DNA of 9,503 nucleotides from Candidatus Berkelbacteria bacterium (GCA_026397195.1 JAPLVI010000141.1:1-9503), one strand, 5' to 3'. Counted from the stretch's first letter, positions 1 through 6,201 are shown. The notes: generated from the sequence alone by a model not told the origin. Numbers and translations: made by a program.

Positions 1-752
1 GACGTAAAAAAGTAATAAATGACCTTTTTTTTGTCACCATGGTCCCCTACTATGATTATGATTTGGGTTTGCCGATTCATCCTGCATTTATGCCTAAACT
101 AGTTGAAATGTCTCTAGCTCAAGTGATTTCTGAAGCTCAAATGTCTCAATTTCATATTGCCGAAACAGAAAAATATGCCCATGTCACCTACTTTTTTAAT
201 GGTGCTAGAGAAGATCCTTTTGGGGGTGAGGATAGAATTCTTGTTCCTTCACCGAAAGTTGCGACCTATGATTTAAAACCGGAAATGAATGCTGATAAAG
301 TAACTAATGAAACACTTAAAGCAATAAAAAGCAATAAATATGGTTTTATTTTGATCAATTTTGCTAACCCAGATATGGTTGGTCATACTGGGGTTTTTGA
401 GGCAGCAGTAAAAGCGGTCGAAAAGATCGATAGCTGCCTTGGTAAGCTAATAGAGGAAATTAAAGCGCATAAAATGAACGCCATTATTACTGCTGACCAC
501 GGCAATGTCGAAACAATGATTGATATTAATACTGGAGAACCACATACCGAACATACAACCAACCCCGTTCCATTTATTCTGTATAATAATGAAAGCTTAA
601 GTATCTTACCCGAAGCTGCTCTTTGTAATGTTGCCCCAACAATTTTGGAACTATTGGATTTAAAGAAACCAATGCAAATGAATAGTGAAAGTTTGATAGC
701 GAAAGATAGGGAGAGACTAAAAGACCCTTCAATCATTGAATATCGAGTTTAA
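1..752 (+). CDS. gpmI: 2,3-bisphosphoglycerate-independent phosphoglycerate mutase, 3' part (5' end outside window)
   Basis: Interconverts 3-phosphoglycerate and 2-phosphoglycerate in lower glycolysis; cytosolic metalloenzyme of the alkaline phosphatase superfamily. The frame is open from base 3, before the first ATG at 39, and the residues there (ending FFVTM) already match the family, so the gene starts upstream of the window. Seen: the AETEKYAHVT and SPKVATYDL-PEM segments of the phosphotransferase domain, then metal-ligand motifs NPDMVGHTG (Asp 372-374, His 384-386), TADHGN (Asp 495-497, His 498-500) and HTEHTT (His 543-545 and 552-554). These match the metal-binding Asp/His set known for this family, so the enzyme looks active. 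About 250 residues are visible of roughly 500 usual. It ends in TAA 13 bases before pduL on the same strand, suggesting cotranscription. Identification is secure. Confidence 0.96.
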   Translation, partial: RKKVINDLFFVTMVPYYDYDLGLPIHPAFMPKLVEMSLAQVISEAQMSQFHIAETEKYAHVTYFFNGAREDPFGGEDRILVPSPKVATYDLKPEMNADKVTNETLKAIKSNKYGFILINFANPDMVGHTGVFEAAVKAVEKIDSCLGKLIEEIKAHKMNAIITADHGNVETMIDINTGEPHTEHTTNPVPFILYNNESLSILPEAALCNVAPTILELLDLKKPMQMNSESLIAKDRERLKDPSIIEYRV

Positions 753-755
753 AAT

Positions 756-761
756 AGGAGG
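756..761 (+). promoter_or_regulatory. Shine-Dalgarno site deciding the pduL start
   Basis: AGGAGG lies four bases before the ATG at 766, just after the gpmI stop codon. It selects 766 over the in-frame ATG at 736, which lies inside gpmI, lacks such a site and would add ten non-conserved residues. It is the strongest ribosome-binding site in the window; most other genes here have none. Confidence 0.85.
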
Positions 762-765
762 TTAT

Positions 766-1338
766 ATGACAAAAGTACCCATCGAAGTTTCAGCCAGACA
801 TGTTCATGTTTCAAGAGAAGATCTTGATATTCTTTTTGGTAATGGTTATGAATTAAAGCCAATTAAGAATTTGTCTCAAAAAGGAGAATATGCTTCAGAA
901 GAGACAGTAACAATAAAAACGGATAAAGGTGAGATTGGTGATGTACGAATTCTTGGACCAGAGCGAAAAGCTACCCAGGTTGAAATAACTAAAACCGATG
1001 CTTACTTACTTGGTGTTGATCCGCCGATTGCTGAATGCAGCTCATGTGCCGGCGAGGGTGGAGCCGAAGTGACGGTCGTTAGTCCAAAAGGAAAAGTTAA
1101 GAAACATTGTGCCATTATTGCCCATCGTCACATTCATCTTTCTCCAGACGAGAGTGAAAAAAATAACCTGAAGGATGGTCAACTAATATCAGTAAAAGTA
1201 AGCGGAACAAGATCGGTTACTTTTCATGATGTACTAATTAGAGTTGATCAAAGTTTTGTCTTTCATATGCACATCGACACAGACGAAGCTAATGCAGTGG
1301 GAATTGAAAAAATTGGAGAAGGTGAGATTATAAAATAA
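766..1338 (+). CDS. pduL: PduL-family phosphate acyltransferase (phosphotransacetylase)
   Basis: Exchanges CoA for phosphate on a short acyl-CoA; with the neighbouring kinase the likely substrate is acetyl-CoA, giving acetyl phosphate. The product is 190 residues, usual for the catalytic part of PduL. Seen: N-terminal VSARHVHVS (His12, His14), the second-half motif HRHIHLS (His120, His122, His124) and FHMHIDTDEANA (His167, His169). In PduL, histidines of these motifs bind a two-zinc centre. There is no encapsulation-peptide-like extension at the N-terminus and no microcompartment shell gene nearby, so this is probably a free cytosolic enzyme replacing Pta. The start at 766 is chosen for its AGGAGG site. 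It follows gpmI closely and is followed by a terminator hairpin, so it probably ends that transcript. Family assignment is firm; acetyl- over propionyl-CoA is inferred from context. Confidence 0.93.
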   Translation: MTKVPIEVSARHVHVSREDLDILFGNGYELKPIKNLSQKGEYASEETVTIKTDKGEIGDVRILGPERKATQVEITKTDAYLLGVDPPIAECSSCAGEGGAEVTVVSPKGKVKKHCAIIAHRHIHLSPDESEKNNLKDGQLISVKVSGTRSVTFHDVLIRVDQSFVFHMHIDTDEANAVGIEKIGEGEIIK

Positions 1339-1345
1339 TTTCTTA

Positions 1346-1385
1346 AAAAACCGCTTTTGAATTATTAAATAGGAGAACGGTTTTT
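1346..1385. terminator. bidirectional terminator-like hairpin between pduL and the 36-residue gene
   Basis: AAAAACCG at 1346-1353 pairs perfectly with CGGTTTTT at 1378-1385 across a 24-base loop. A-run and T-run on the two sides mean each strand reads as stem plus U tract. It sits where pduL (plus strand) and the small minus-strand gene converge, and the small gene's stop codon (1384-1386) lies in its T tract. The long loop and only three G-C pairs make it moderate in strength. Confidence 0.55.
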
Positions 1386-1494
1386 AGATACTTAATATTG
1401 CCGCAAAAAAACCAACCATAATAATGACGAGAAAAACCAAAATCGGCAATGAACAAGCATCCCACCCTGTTTTTGATCCGCCCTTGCCTGCCAT
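1384..1494 (-). CDS. small single-helix membrane protein, 36 residues
   Basis: Unrecognised small protein. Reading the minus strand from ATG at 1494 gives a polar glycine/lysine-rich head (MAGKGGSKTGWDACS) and then a strongly hydrophobic segment, about residues 16-34, ending LSI before TAA. This is the shape of a one-helix membrane protein with a short basic N-terminus. The case for a real gene is the context: a TTGACA / TATAAT promoter with an 18-base spacer faces it 38 bases upstream, and its stop falls in a bidirectional terminator shared with pduL. No clear Shine-Dalgarno precedes it (GAG about six bases before ATG at best). It is the only coding candidate on the minus strand. Function unknown; inner-membrane location is inferred. 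Confidence 0.6.
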   Translation of the reverse strand: MAGKGGSKTGWDACSLPILVFLVIIMVGFFAAILSI

Positions 1495-1531
1495 AATGCT
1501 CTAATTATACTTCGTAGAATTGACCGCCTCA

Positions 1532-1561
1532 ATTATAGACCACTTTAATTATATTTGTCAA
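1532..1561 (-). promoter_or_regulatory. perfect-consensus sigma-70-type promoter on the minus strand
   Basis: Read on the minus strand, TTGACA (1561-1556) and TATAAT (1537-1532) are separated by 18 bases. Both hexamers match the consensus exactly. Transcription should start near 1525 and run leftward into the 36-residue gene starting at 1494. Confidence 0.75.
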
Positions 1562-1576
1562 CTATAATGAACCTGC

Positions 1577-1596
1577 CCTCGCAGCAAGCTGCGAGG
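1577..1596. repeat. GC-rich palindrome, copy 1
   Basis: CCTCGCAGC and GCTGCGAGG form a perfect 9-base inverted repeat around AA, followed by GTATC. It has no T tract, so it is not a simple terminator. An additional GCGGAG / CTCCGC pair (1604-1609 with 1628-1633) lies just downstream. It shares the arm-AA-arm design, CCTCG edges and following GGTAT with the palindrome at 1656-1675, so the two look like members of one dispersed repeat family. Confidence 0.75.
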
Positions 1597-1655
1597 TATC
1601 AGGGCGGAGATCGTTTCTAAGTTTTCGCTCCGCTGCATTTATTCCTGATTCTCAT

Positions 1656-1675
1656 CCTCGAGGCAAGCCTCGAGG
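1656..1675. repeat. GC-rich palindrome, copy 2
   Basis: CCTCGAGGC and GCCTCGAGG form a perfect 9-base inverted repeat around AA, followed by GTATTCGAACCAGACCC. Its GAGGC/GCCTC core recurs at 3757-3776, and the trailing GGTATT-GA-CC pattern recurs after the palindrome at 3784-3805. It lies about 80 bases before ackA. Confidence 0.78.
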
Positions 1676-1721
1676 TATTCGAACCAGACCCAATAATTTT
1701 AGATTGGAATGTAGTGATAAA

Positions 1722-1727
1722 TATGAT
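1722..1727 (+). promoter_or_regulatory. possible -10 element for ackA
   Basis: TATGAT lies 26 bases before the ackA ATG. No convincing -35 hexamer is found 16-18 bases upstream, so this is weak. It is reported because the terminator after pduL and the repeats in between imply that ackA needs its own start. Confidence 0.3.
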
Positions 1728-1753
1728 AAAATTAAACAAATAAGTCTATTTAT

Positions 1754-2854
1754 ATGTCGATTCTTGTTTTAAATTCAGGAAGTTCATCGTTAAAATTTAA
1801 GCTTTTTAATGATAAGCTCAAAGAATTAAAATCAGAGAAAATTGACCGAATTGGCGCCGGTGGGCCGGAGGATCATAAGGAAGCTCTTAAAATAGTAATA
1901 AAAAGGATTGGTGAAGAATTCAAATTAATTGATGCAATTGGGCATCGAGTTGTTCATGGTGGAGATAAATATGGTGAAATTGAATTACTTAAAAAGGAGA
2001 CAATTACGGGTATTGAAGAATTATCTAAATTTGCTCCACTTCATAATCCACCAGCACTTGCAATTATTTCGTCACTGAAAAAGTATCTAAGAAAAAATGA
2101 TTTAAAAATAAAACAATATGCTTGTTTTGATACAGCCTTTTTCAAGGAAATGCCGATTGAGGCGAAGTACTATCCCCTGCCTTATGAATATTATCAAAAG
2201 AAAAAAATAAAAAAGTATGGTTTTCATGGTATTTCACATAAGTTTGCCGCTCAAGAGGCTGCCAAAGAATTGATGAAATCGATTGAAGAAATAAATCTAA
2301 TCACCATTCATTTAGGCGCAGGTTCTTCAATAACAGCGATTGAAAAAGGAAAACCAATTGAAACCTCAATGGGCTTTACGCCCAATGAAGGTTTAATGAT
2401 GATGACGCGTTCAGGTGGAATTGATCCATCAGTTGTTCTTTTTATGCTCAAAGAGATGAATTTATCACCCGATAAAATAGAAAATATTTTAGAAAAACAA
2501 TCAGGACTTTTGGGCATTTCAGGAGTGAGTGATGATATGAAAGATATTCTTTTTGTGGCGGGAATTAAAGTTGAGGATCCTGATTATGTAATGCCCGCCA
2601 ATATCAAGTGCGACCGTGAACATATTAAAAGGTCCGAATTAGCTATTGAGATGTTTTGCCGCACCGTCAAAAAATATATTGGCGGATATATGGCTTTGCT
2701 TGGTGGGGTTGATGCTTTGGTTTTTACGGGAGAGATTGGTTTTGGATCGTCAATTCTAAGGGAACGTATTGCAAAAGATTCAGATATCAAAATATTGGCA
2801 ATTAAACCCAACGAAGAATTGAAGATTGCAAGATTAATTCAGGAAAACACCTAG
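1754..2854 (+). CDS. ackA: acetate kinase family protein, divergent active site
   Basis: Family role: transfers the phosphoryl group of acetyl phosphate to ADP, giving acetate and ATP, the step that follows PduL. The product is 366 residues, shorter than the usual about 400. Seen: VLNSGSSSLKF (Asn7), GHRVVHGG (Arg65), FDTAF (Asp126), GFHGISH (His158), HLGAGSS (His186), TRSGGIDP (Arg219), SGVSDD near 256-261, FTGEIGFGSS near 324-333. Most catalytic landmarks of the ASKHA-fold acetate kinases are there, but several family-invariant positions are changed: HLGNG is HLGAG, TRSGD is TRSGG, and GIGEN is GIGFG around Phe330, where a catalytic glutamate is expected. The C-terminal region is also shortened. 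No Shine-Dalgarno is visible before ATG 1754, but the start fits the family's N-terminal strand exactly. porG follows after 37 bases on the same strand. Family membership is sure; full acetate kinase activity is less so. Confidence 0.9.
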   Translation: MSILVLNSGSSSLKFKLFNDKLKELKSEKIDRIGAGGPEDHKEALKIVIKRIGEEFKLIDAIGHRVVHGGDKYGEIELLKKETITGIEELSKFAPLHNPPALAIISSLKKYLRKNDLKIKQYACFDTAFFKEMPIEAKYYPLPYEYYQKKKIKKYGFHGISHKFAAQEAAKELMKSIEEINLITIHLGAGSSITAIEKGKPIETSMGFTPNEGLMMMTRSGGIDPSVVLFMLKEMNLSPDKIENILEKQSGLLGISGVSDDMKDILFVAGIKVEDPDYVMPANIKCDREHIKRSELAIEMFCRTVKKYIGGYMALLGGVDALVFTGEIGFGSSILRERIAKDSDIKILAIKPNEELKIARLIQENT

Positions 2855-2891
2855 GTTGTTTGTAAAATAAAGAAAGAATGAGAATAATTTT

Positions 2892-3473
2892 ATGGTAAAG
2901 GATAAAATAACTGAAATTCGTTGGCACGGGCGTGGCGGTCAGGGAATAAAAACCGCCTCGTTTTTGCTAGCTGAAGCAATGATTAATTGCGGCTTCTTTG
3001 CACAGGGTTTCCCTGAATACGGTCCGGAAAAGAGCGGTGCAACGGTAGCAGCTTATAATCGTCTTTCAAAAACAAGAATTCTAACCCACCAGAGCATAAA
3101 AAATCCCGATGTGGTCGTTCTTATGGACCCCTCCATGATTTCGAAAGATGGTGATTTTAAAAATCCCCTAAATTCCATTTGGAATATGGGCGTTACGGAA
3201 AAAACAATCATCATCGCCAATTTACCGCGCGAATTTCCAAAAAATAACTGTTGCATGGAAAATATTTATACCATTAATGCGACGTCAATTGCCCGCAAAT
3301 TAATTGGCAAACCCATACCCAACACCACGCTAATGGGAATGTTAATCAGGCTTCTTAAACTTGATTATCATAAACTTATCCAATCTTTTGAGGATAGATT
3401 AGCCAAGAAATTACCACACAAAATAGTTGAAGCAAATATGAAATGCATTGAGGAAGGTTATAATGCTGTATGA
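2892..3473 (+). CDS. porG: 2-oxoacid (pyruvate):ferredoxin oxidoreductase, gamma subunit
   Basis: Gamma subunit of the CoA-dependent, thiamine diphosphate enzyme that oxidises pyruvate to acetyl-CoA and CO2 while reducing ferredoxin. The product is 193 residues, normal for a separate gamma chain. Seen: the N-terminal RWHGRGGQGIKTAS motif (about residues 10-23), FPEYGPEKSGA (about 40-50), the central DVVVLMDPSM strand and the later GKPIPNTTLMGML segment, all typical. It overlaps the delta gene by four bases (ATGA at 3470-3473), so the two are translationally coupled. The start has no Shine-Dalgarno but is preceded directly by AATAATTTT, the same string found before porA. Pyruvate rather than another 2-oxoacid is inferred from the adjacent PduL and AckA genes. 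Confidence 0.94.
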   Translation: MVKDKITEIRWHGRGGQGIKTASFLLAEAMINCGFFAQGFPEYGPEKSGATVAAYNRLSKTRILTHQSIKNPDVVVLMDPSMISKDGDFKNPLNSIWNMGVTEKTIIIANLPREFPKNNCCMENIYTINATSIARKLIGKPIPNTTLMGMLIRLLKLDYHKLIQSFEDRLAKKLPHKIVEANMKCIEEGYNAV

Positions 3474-3745
3474 AGGAAGATAAATATTTCGCCGGAATCA
3501 TAAAAAAACCAGGTTCTTCGATGACTTATAAAACATATGTCTGGCGGGATGGATTAAAACCAGCCTGGATAAAGAAAAACTGCATTAATTGTTTGACCTG
3601 TTATATTAATTGTCCGGACCATGCAATTAAAGTTGATAAAGATGGCAATATGGCGGGACACAATCTCGATTATTGTAAAGGTTGTGGAATATGTGCACAG
3701 GTTTGCCCGGCCAAACCCAAAGCAATTGAAATGAAGAAGGAATAA
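3470..3745 (+). CDS. porD: 2-oxoacid:ferredoxin oxidoreductase, delta (ferredoxin-like) subunit
   Basis: Electron-carrying subunit with two [4Fe-4S] clusters, passing electrons from the catalytic subunits to ferredoxin. The product is 91 residues, the normal size. Seen: two full cluster motifs, C38-x2-C41-x2-C44-x3-C48-P and C69-x2-C72-x2-C75-x3-C79-P, the classic 2[4Fe-4S] arrangement. The N-terminal part with TYVWRDGLKPAWI is the usual delta-chain lead-in. Its ATG overlaps the porG stop. No terminator follows; instead the next 146 bases hold GC-rich palindromes before porA, so delta and alpha are unusually far apart for this otherwise tight operon. Confidence 0.95.
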   Translation: MKEDKYFAGIIKKPGSSMTYKTYVWRDGLKPAWIKKNCINCLTCYINCPDHAIKVDKDGNMAGHNLDYCKGCGICAQVCPAKPKAIEMKKE

Positions 3746-3756
3746 AGGTTTTAGAC

Positions 3757-3776
3757 CCCGAGGCAAGAGCCTCGGG
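3757..3776. repeat. GC-rich palindrome, copy 3
   Basis: An 8-base perfect stem, CCCGAGGC with GCCTCGGG, encloses the four-base loop AAGA. The CGAGGC core is the same as in the palindrome at 1656-1675, supporting one repeat family. As RNA it would form a very stable hairpin directly behind porD. Confidence 0.75.
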
Positions 3777-3783
3777 CTCCACT

Positions 3784-3805
3784 CCCCCGGCACGGAGGCC
3801 GGGGG
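3784..3805. repeat. GC-rich palindrome, copy 4
   Basis: An 8-base perfect stem, CCCCCGGC with GCCGGGGG, encloses loop ACGGAG and is followed by TATTAGACCC. The trailing pattern matches that after the palindrome at 1656-1675 (GGTATT-GA-CC). Seven bases separate it from copy 3. Confidence 0.75.
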
Positions 3806-3891
3806 TATTAGACCCTTTGTCGGCTCGCTCGCTCGGAAATGAAAAACATCCTTTTTCATTTCTCTCGTTCTGCTTGCCAATAAATAATTTT

Positions 3892-5061
3892 ATGAAAAGA
3901 TTAGCATTAACAGGGAATGAGGCAATGGCTTATGCTATGAAGCAGTCTAAACCTGACGTTTTTTGCGGTTACCCTATTACTCCTACGACAGATATTTTGG
4001 TGACATTAGCCAAATATATCGCGAATGGCGAGCTTGATTGCGAGTTTGTCACGGCAGAATCAGAGCATTCGGTTGCCTCAATTTTATATGGGGCGAGCAG
4101 CGCAGGCGCGAGATGTTTTACCTGTACTGCTTCTCAAGGGCTAGCCTTAATGCACGAGGTTTTACACATCATATCCGGCGCCCGTTTGCCAATTATCATT
4201 GGTTCATCTTCCCGTTCTCTTTCCTCTCCTATCAACGTCCATGGTGATCATGCTGACTTTATGGATATGAGAGATACTTCTTTCATCCAAATTTTTTCGG
4301 AAAACGCCCAAGATTCATATGATAATTTCCTGCAGGGAGTCCGAATTGCCGAGGAAGCCCGTTTGCCGGCGATAATCTCCAGTGACGGTTTTATAACTTC
4401 TCATAATCTCGAAGCGGTTGAAGTTCTTAAGGACGAAATTGCCTACAAGTTCATTGGCGATTACAAAACACCTTTTTCAATCCTTGACATAAAAAATCCG
4501 ATTACCATTAATCCCCTTTCTCTTCCTAATTCATTCATGGAGATTAAGAAATCTCAGGCTGATGCGATGCGTCAGGCAAAAAAAGTCATACCTAAGGTTG
4601 CCCTAGAATATGAGAAGATTTCCGGACGCCAATATGGTTTTTTCAGAGAATATTGCCTTGACGATGCCAAGGTAGCAATTGTGGTATTGGGTTCAACTGC
4701 CGAGACAGCCCAACTGGTGATTGATGAGCTGAGAAATAAAGGGATAAAAGCGGGAATCCTGGCGTTGCGGGTTTTTAGACCCTTTCCGGCCAAAGAAATA
4801 ATGGCAGCCCTTTCCAATTGTAAGGTAGTATGTATTTTGGACAGAGCCGATGCATATTCGAGTCTTGGGGGACCGCTTTTTGTTGAAGTCGCATCTGCTC
4901 TCTATAAAAGTAAATCACGACCCATTTTATTGTCACGAATCTATGGTTTAGGCGGTCGCGAAATTGATGAAGAGATGATTAAAAATATATTTGAGGAAAT
5001 AATAAAAATAAATAAGGGGCAAAAGTTAAATGAATTTGGTTACATTGGTTTAAAGAAATAA
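3892..5061 (+). CDS. porA: 2-oxoacid (pyruvate):ferredoxin oxidoreductase, alpha subunit
   Basis: Alpha subunit, carrying the pyrimidine-binding domain for thiamine diphosphate together with the transketolase C-terminal-like domain. The product is 389 residues, normal for a separate alpha chain. Seen: KRLALTGNEAMAYA at the N-terminus, the hallmark GYPITPTT (about residues 26-33), TAESEHSVAS, TASQGLALMHE, then the C-terminal region starting near AIVVLGSTAET and containing LRVFRPFP. The start at 3892 is preferred over the ATG at 3817 because the family begins at the KRLALTGNEA strand and the 25 extra residues are read from repeat DNA. AATAATTTT lies directly before the ATG, as at porG; no Shine-Dalgarno. 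The beta gene follows after two bases. Confidence 0.95.
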   Translation: MKRLALTGNEAMAYAMKQSKPDVFCGYPITPTTDILVTLAKYIANGELDCEFVTAESEHSVASILYGASSAGARCFTCTASQGLALMHEVLHIISGARLPIIIGSSSRSLSSPINVHGDHADFMDMRDTSFIQIFSENAQDSYDNFLQGVRIAEEARLPAIISSDGFITSHNLEAVEVLKDEIAYKFIGDYKTPFSILDIKNPITINPLSLPNSFMEIKKSQADAMRQAKKVIPKVALEYEKISGRQYGFFREYCLDDAKVAIVVLGSTAETAQLVIDELRNKGIKAGILALRVFRPFPAKEIMAALSNCKVVCILDRADAYSSLGGPLFVEVASALYKSKSRPILLSRIYGLGGREIDEEMIKNIFEEIIKINKGQKLNEFGYIGLKK

Positions 5062-5063
5062 TT

Positions 5064-6017
5064 ATGGATTTACATAATCTAGCTAAAAAAGAGAATAAAA
5101 TTACTTCTGGTCACCGTCTTTGTTCGGGATGTGGCGCGGGTATTGTTATTAACCAGACGATGCTTGCGGCAGAAGACGAAAATGTTGTAGTTATTAATGC
5201 CACTGGTTGTGTCGAAGTGACAACAACTATCTATCCTAATACTGCCTGGAATATTCCTTGGATTCATTGTGCTCTTGAAAATTCAGCCTCTACCGCTGCG
5301 GGTGTAGAAACAGCGTATAAAGCATTAAAAAAGAAAGGTAAAATCAAGGATAACATTAAATTTATTGTTTTTTCTGGCGATGGTGGAACCTATGATATTG
5401 GCTTACAAGCTTTATCAGGCATGCTGGAGCGAGGCCACAATATTTTATATATTTGCTACAATAATGAAGCAAATATGAATACTGGTTATCAGAGATCCGG
5501 GGCCACCCCGCTTCATGCGGAAACGACAACCAGGCCATGGGGTAAAAATATTCATGGCAATCCGACCAAGCGTAAAAATTTAACCAAGATTATTGAAGCG
5601 CATGGTATTCCATTTGTTGCCCAGGCTGCTACTGCATATCATCTTGATTTTATGCAGAAAGTGAAACTGGGGCTAGCAACAGAAGGTCCAGCTTTTATTG
5701 ATGTCCTTTCGACTTGCCGGCTTGGCTGGGGACATCCGTCAAATATGGCTTGTCAATTATCAAAATTGGCGGTTGAGACATGCTATTGGCCAATTTATGA
5801 AATTCGAAATGGCAGACTCAGATTAAATTATCGTCCCAAAGAGCCAAAACCGTTAGAAGATTTTATTCAATTTCAGAAACGTTTTGAACATTTACTTCTT
5901 CCTGAAAATAAAAAGGAACTTGAAGATCTAAAAAGAATGGTCAGTGACGAATGGCAAGCGCTTGTTAAACGTGAAGATTGTGACAGGGTTTGTATGAAAT
6001 TTTCCAAGGGATATTGA
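5064..6017 (+). CDS. porB: 2-oxoacid (pyruvate):ferredoxin oxidoreductase, beta subunit
   Basis: Catalytic beta subunit binding the diphosphate of thiamine diphosphate and the [4Fe-4S] cluster next to it. The product is 317 residues. Seen: GHRLCSGCG (Cys20, Cys23), NATGCVEV (Cys49) and LSTCRLGWGH (Cys218), the four cluster cysteines known in this family; the diphosphate motif GDGGTYDIGLQAL from Gly105; YICYNNEANMNTGYQRSGATP, the usual active-site stretch. All key residues are present, so it should be functional. The typical PorB ending ('LAVETCYWPIYE') is followed by a normal C-terminal helix region. It starts two bases after porA and ends with TGA. A small membrane-protein gene follows after 52 bases. 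Confidence 0.96.
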   Translation: MDLHNLAKKENKITSGHRLCSGCGAGIVINQTMLAAEDENVVVINATGCVEVTTTIYPNTAWNIPWIHCALENSASTAAGVETAYKALKKKGKIKDNIKFIVFSGDGGTYDIGLQALSGMLERGHNILYICYNNEANMNTGYQRSGATPLHAETTTRPWGKNIHGNPTKRKNLTKIIEAHGIPFVAQAATAYHLDFMQKVKLGLATEGPAFIDVLSTCRLGWGHPSNMACQLSKLAVETCYWPIYEIRNGRLRLNYRPKEPKPLEDFIQFQKRFEHLLLPENKKELEDLKRMVSDEWQALVKREDCDRVCMKFSKGY

Positions 6018-6069
6018 ATTATCTAACCAAATTTATTACAATAGAGATAATATAATTGAAAGGAGAAAA

Positions 6070-6201
6070 ATGACTTGGTACTGGTGGTTAATTATTATTA
6101 TTGCCATTATTATCGTTGCCTGGTTGATTGTCGCCATGACAAAGAAAAAAGGCGGAGAAGGCGAAGATCAAGGACCACAAACACCCGGCGGACAGGTTTA
6201 A
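6070..6201 (+). CDS. small single-helix membrane protein, 43 residues
   Basis: Unrecognised small protein. It begins MTWYWWL, runs through a very hydrophobic helix (about residues 3-22, rich in Ile, Trp and Val), then a basic stop-transfer-like MTKKK and a short acidic, glycine/proline-rich tail ending GGQV. Expected topology is a single membrane helix with the tail in the cytoplasm (positive-inside rule). Support for a real gene: AAAGGAG lies five bases before the ATG, one of only two good Shine-Dalgarno sites in the window, TATAAT lies at 6051-6056, and a hairpin plus T7 tract begins at its stop codon. Function unknown. Its polar-tail/helix layout is the mirror of the 36-residue minus-strand protein, and I see no sequence similarity between them. 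Confidence 0.72.
   Translation: MTWYWWLIIIIAIIIVAWLIVAMTKKKGGEGEDQGPQTPGGQV

Larger units (their letters stand above)
3746..3891. repeat. hairpin-rich spacer splitting the oxidoreductase operon
   Basis: This 146-base gap between the delta and alpha genes holds three perfect inverted repeats: CCCGAGGC/GCCTCGGG (3757-3764 with 3769-3776), CCCCCGGC/GCCGGGGG (3784-3791 with 3798-3805) and AAATGAAAAA/TTTTTCATTT (3837-3846 with 3852-3861). TTAGACCC precedes the first palindrome and ATTAGACCC follows the second, a direct repeat bracketing the pair. The first two resemble the palindromes at 1577-1596 and 1656-1675. A GCTC-repeat stretch (3822-3834) lies between the second and third. I see no gene in it; the upstream in-frame extension of porA through it is not conserved sequence. 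Confidence 0.75.

Noticed and set aside
736..765. Upstream ATG for pduL at 736
   Set aside because: It lies inside gpmI, has no ribosome-binding site, and adds residues outside the family; AGGAGG at 756-761 supports 766.
1577..1675. GC palindromes as rho-independent terminators
   Set aside because: Neither is followed by a T tract on either strand, and the sequence after them (GTAT...) is shared in a way that suggests a repeat family.
3554..3880. 108-codon minus-strand frame over porD and the spacer
   Set aside because: It is antisense to the two iron-sulfur motifs of porD and to the palindromes; no family resemblance or start signal.
3817..3891. N-terminal extension of porA from ATG 3817
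   Set aside because: The 25 added residues are read through repeat DNA and the family begins at KRLALTGNEA, encoded from 3892.
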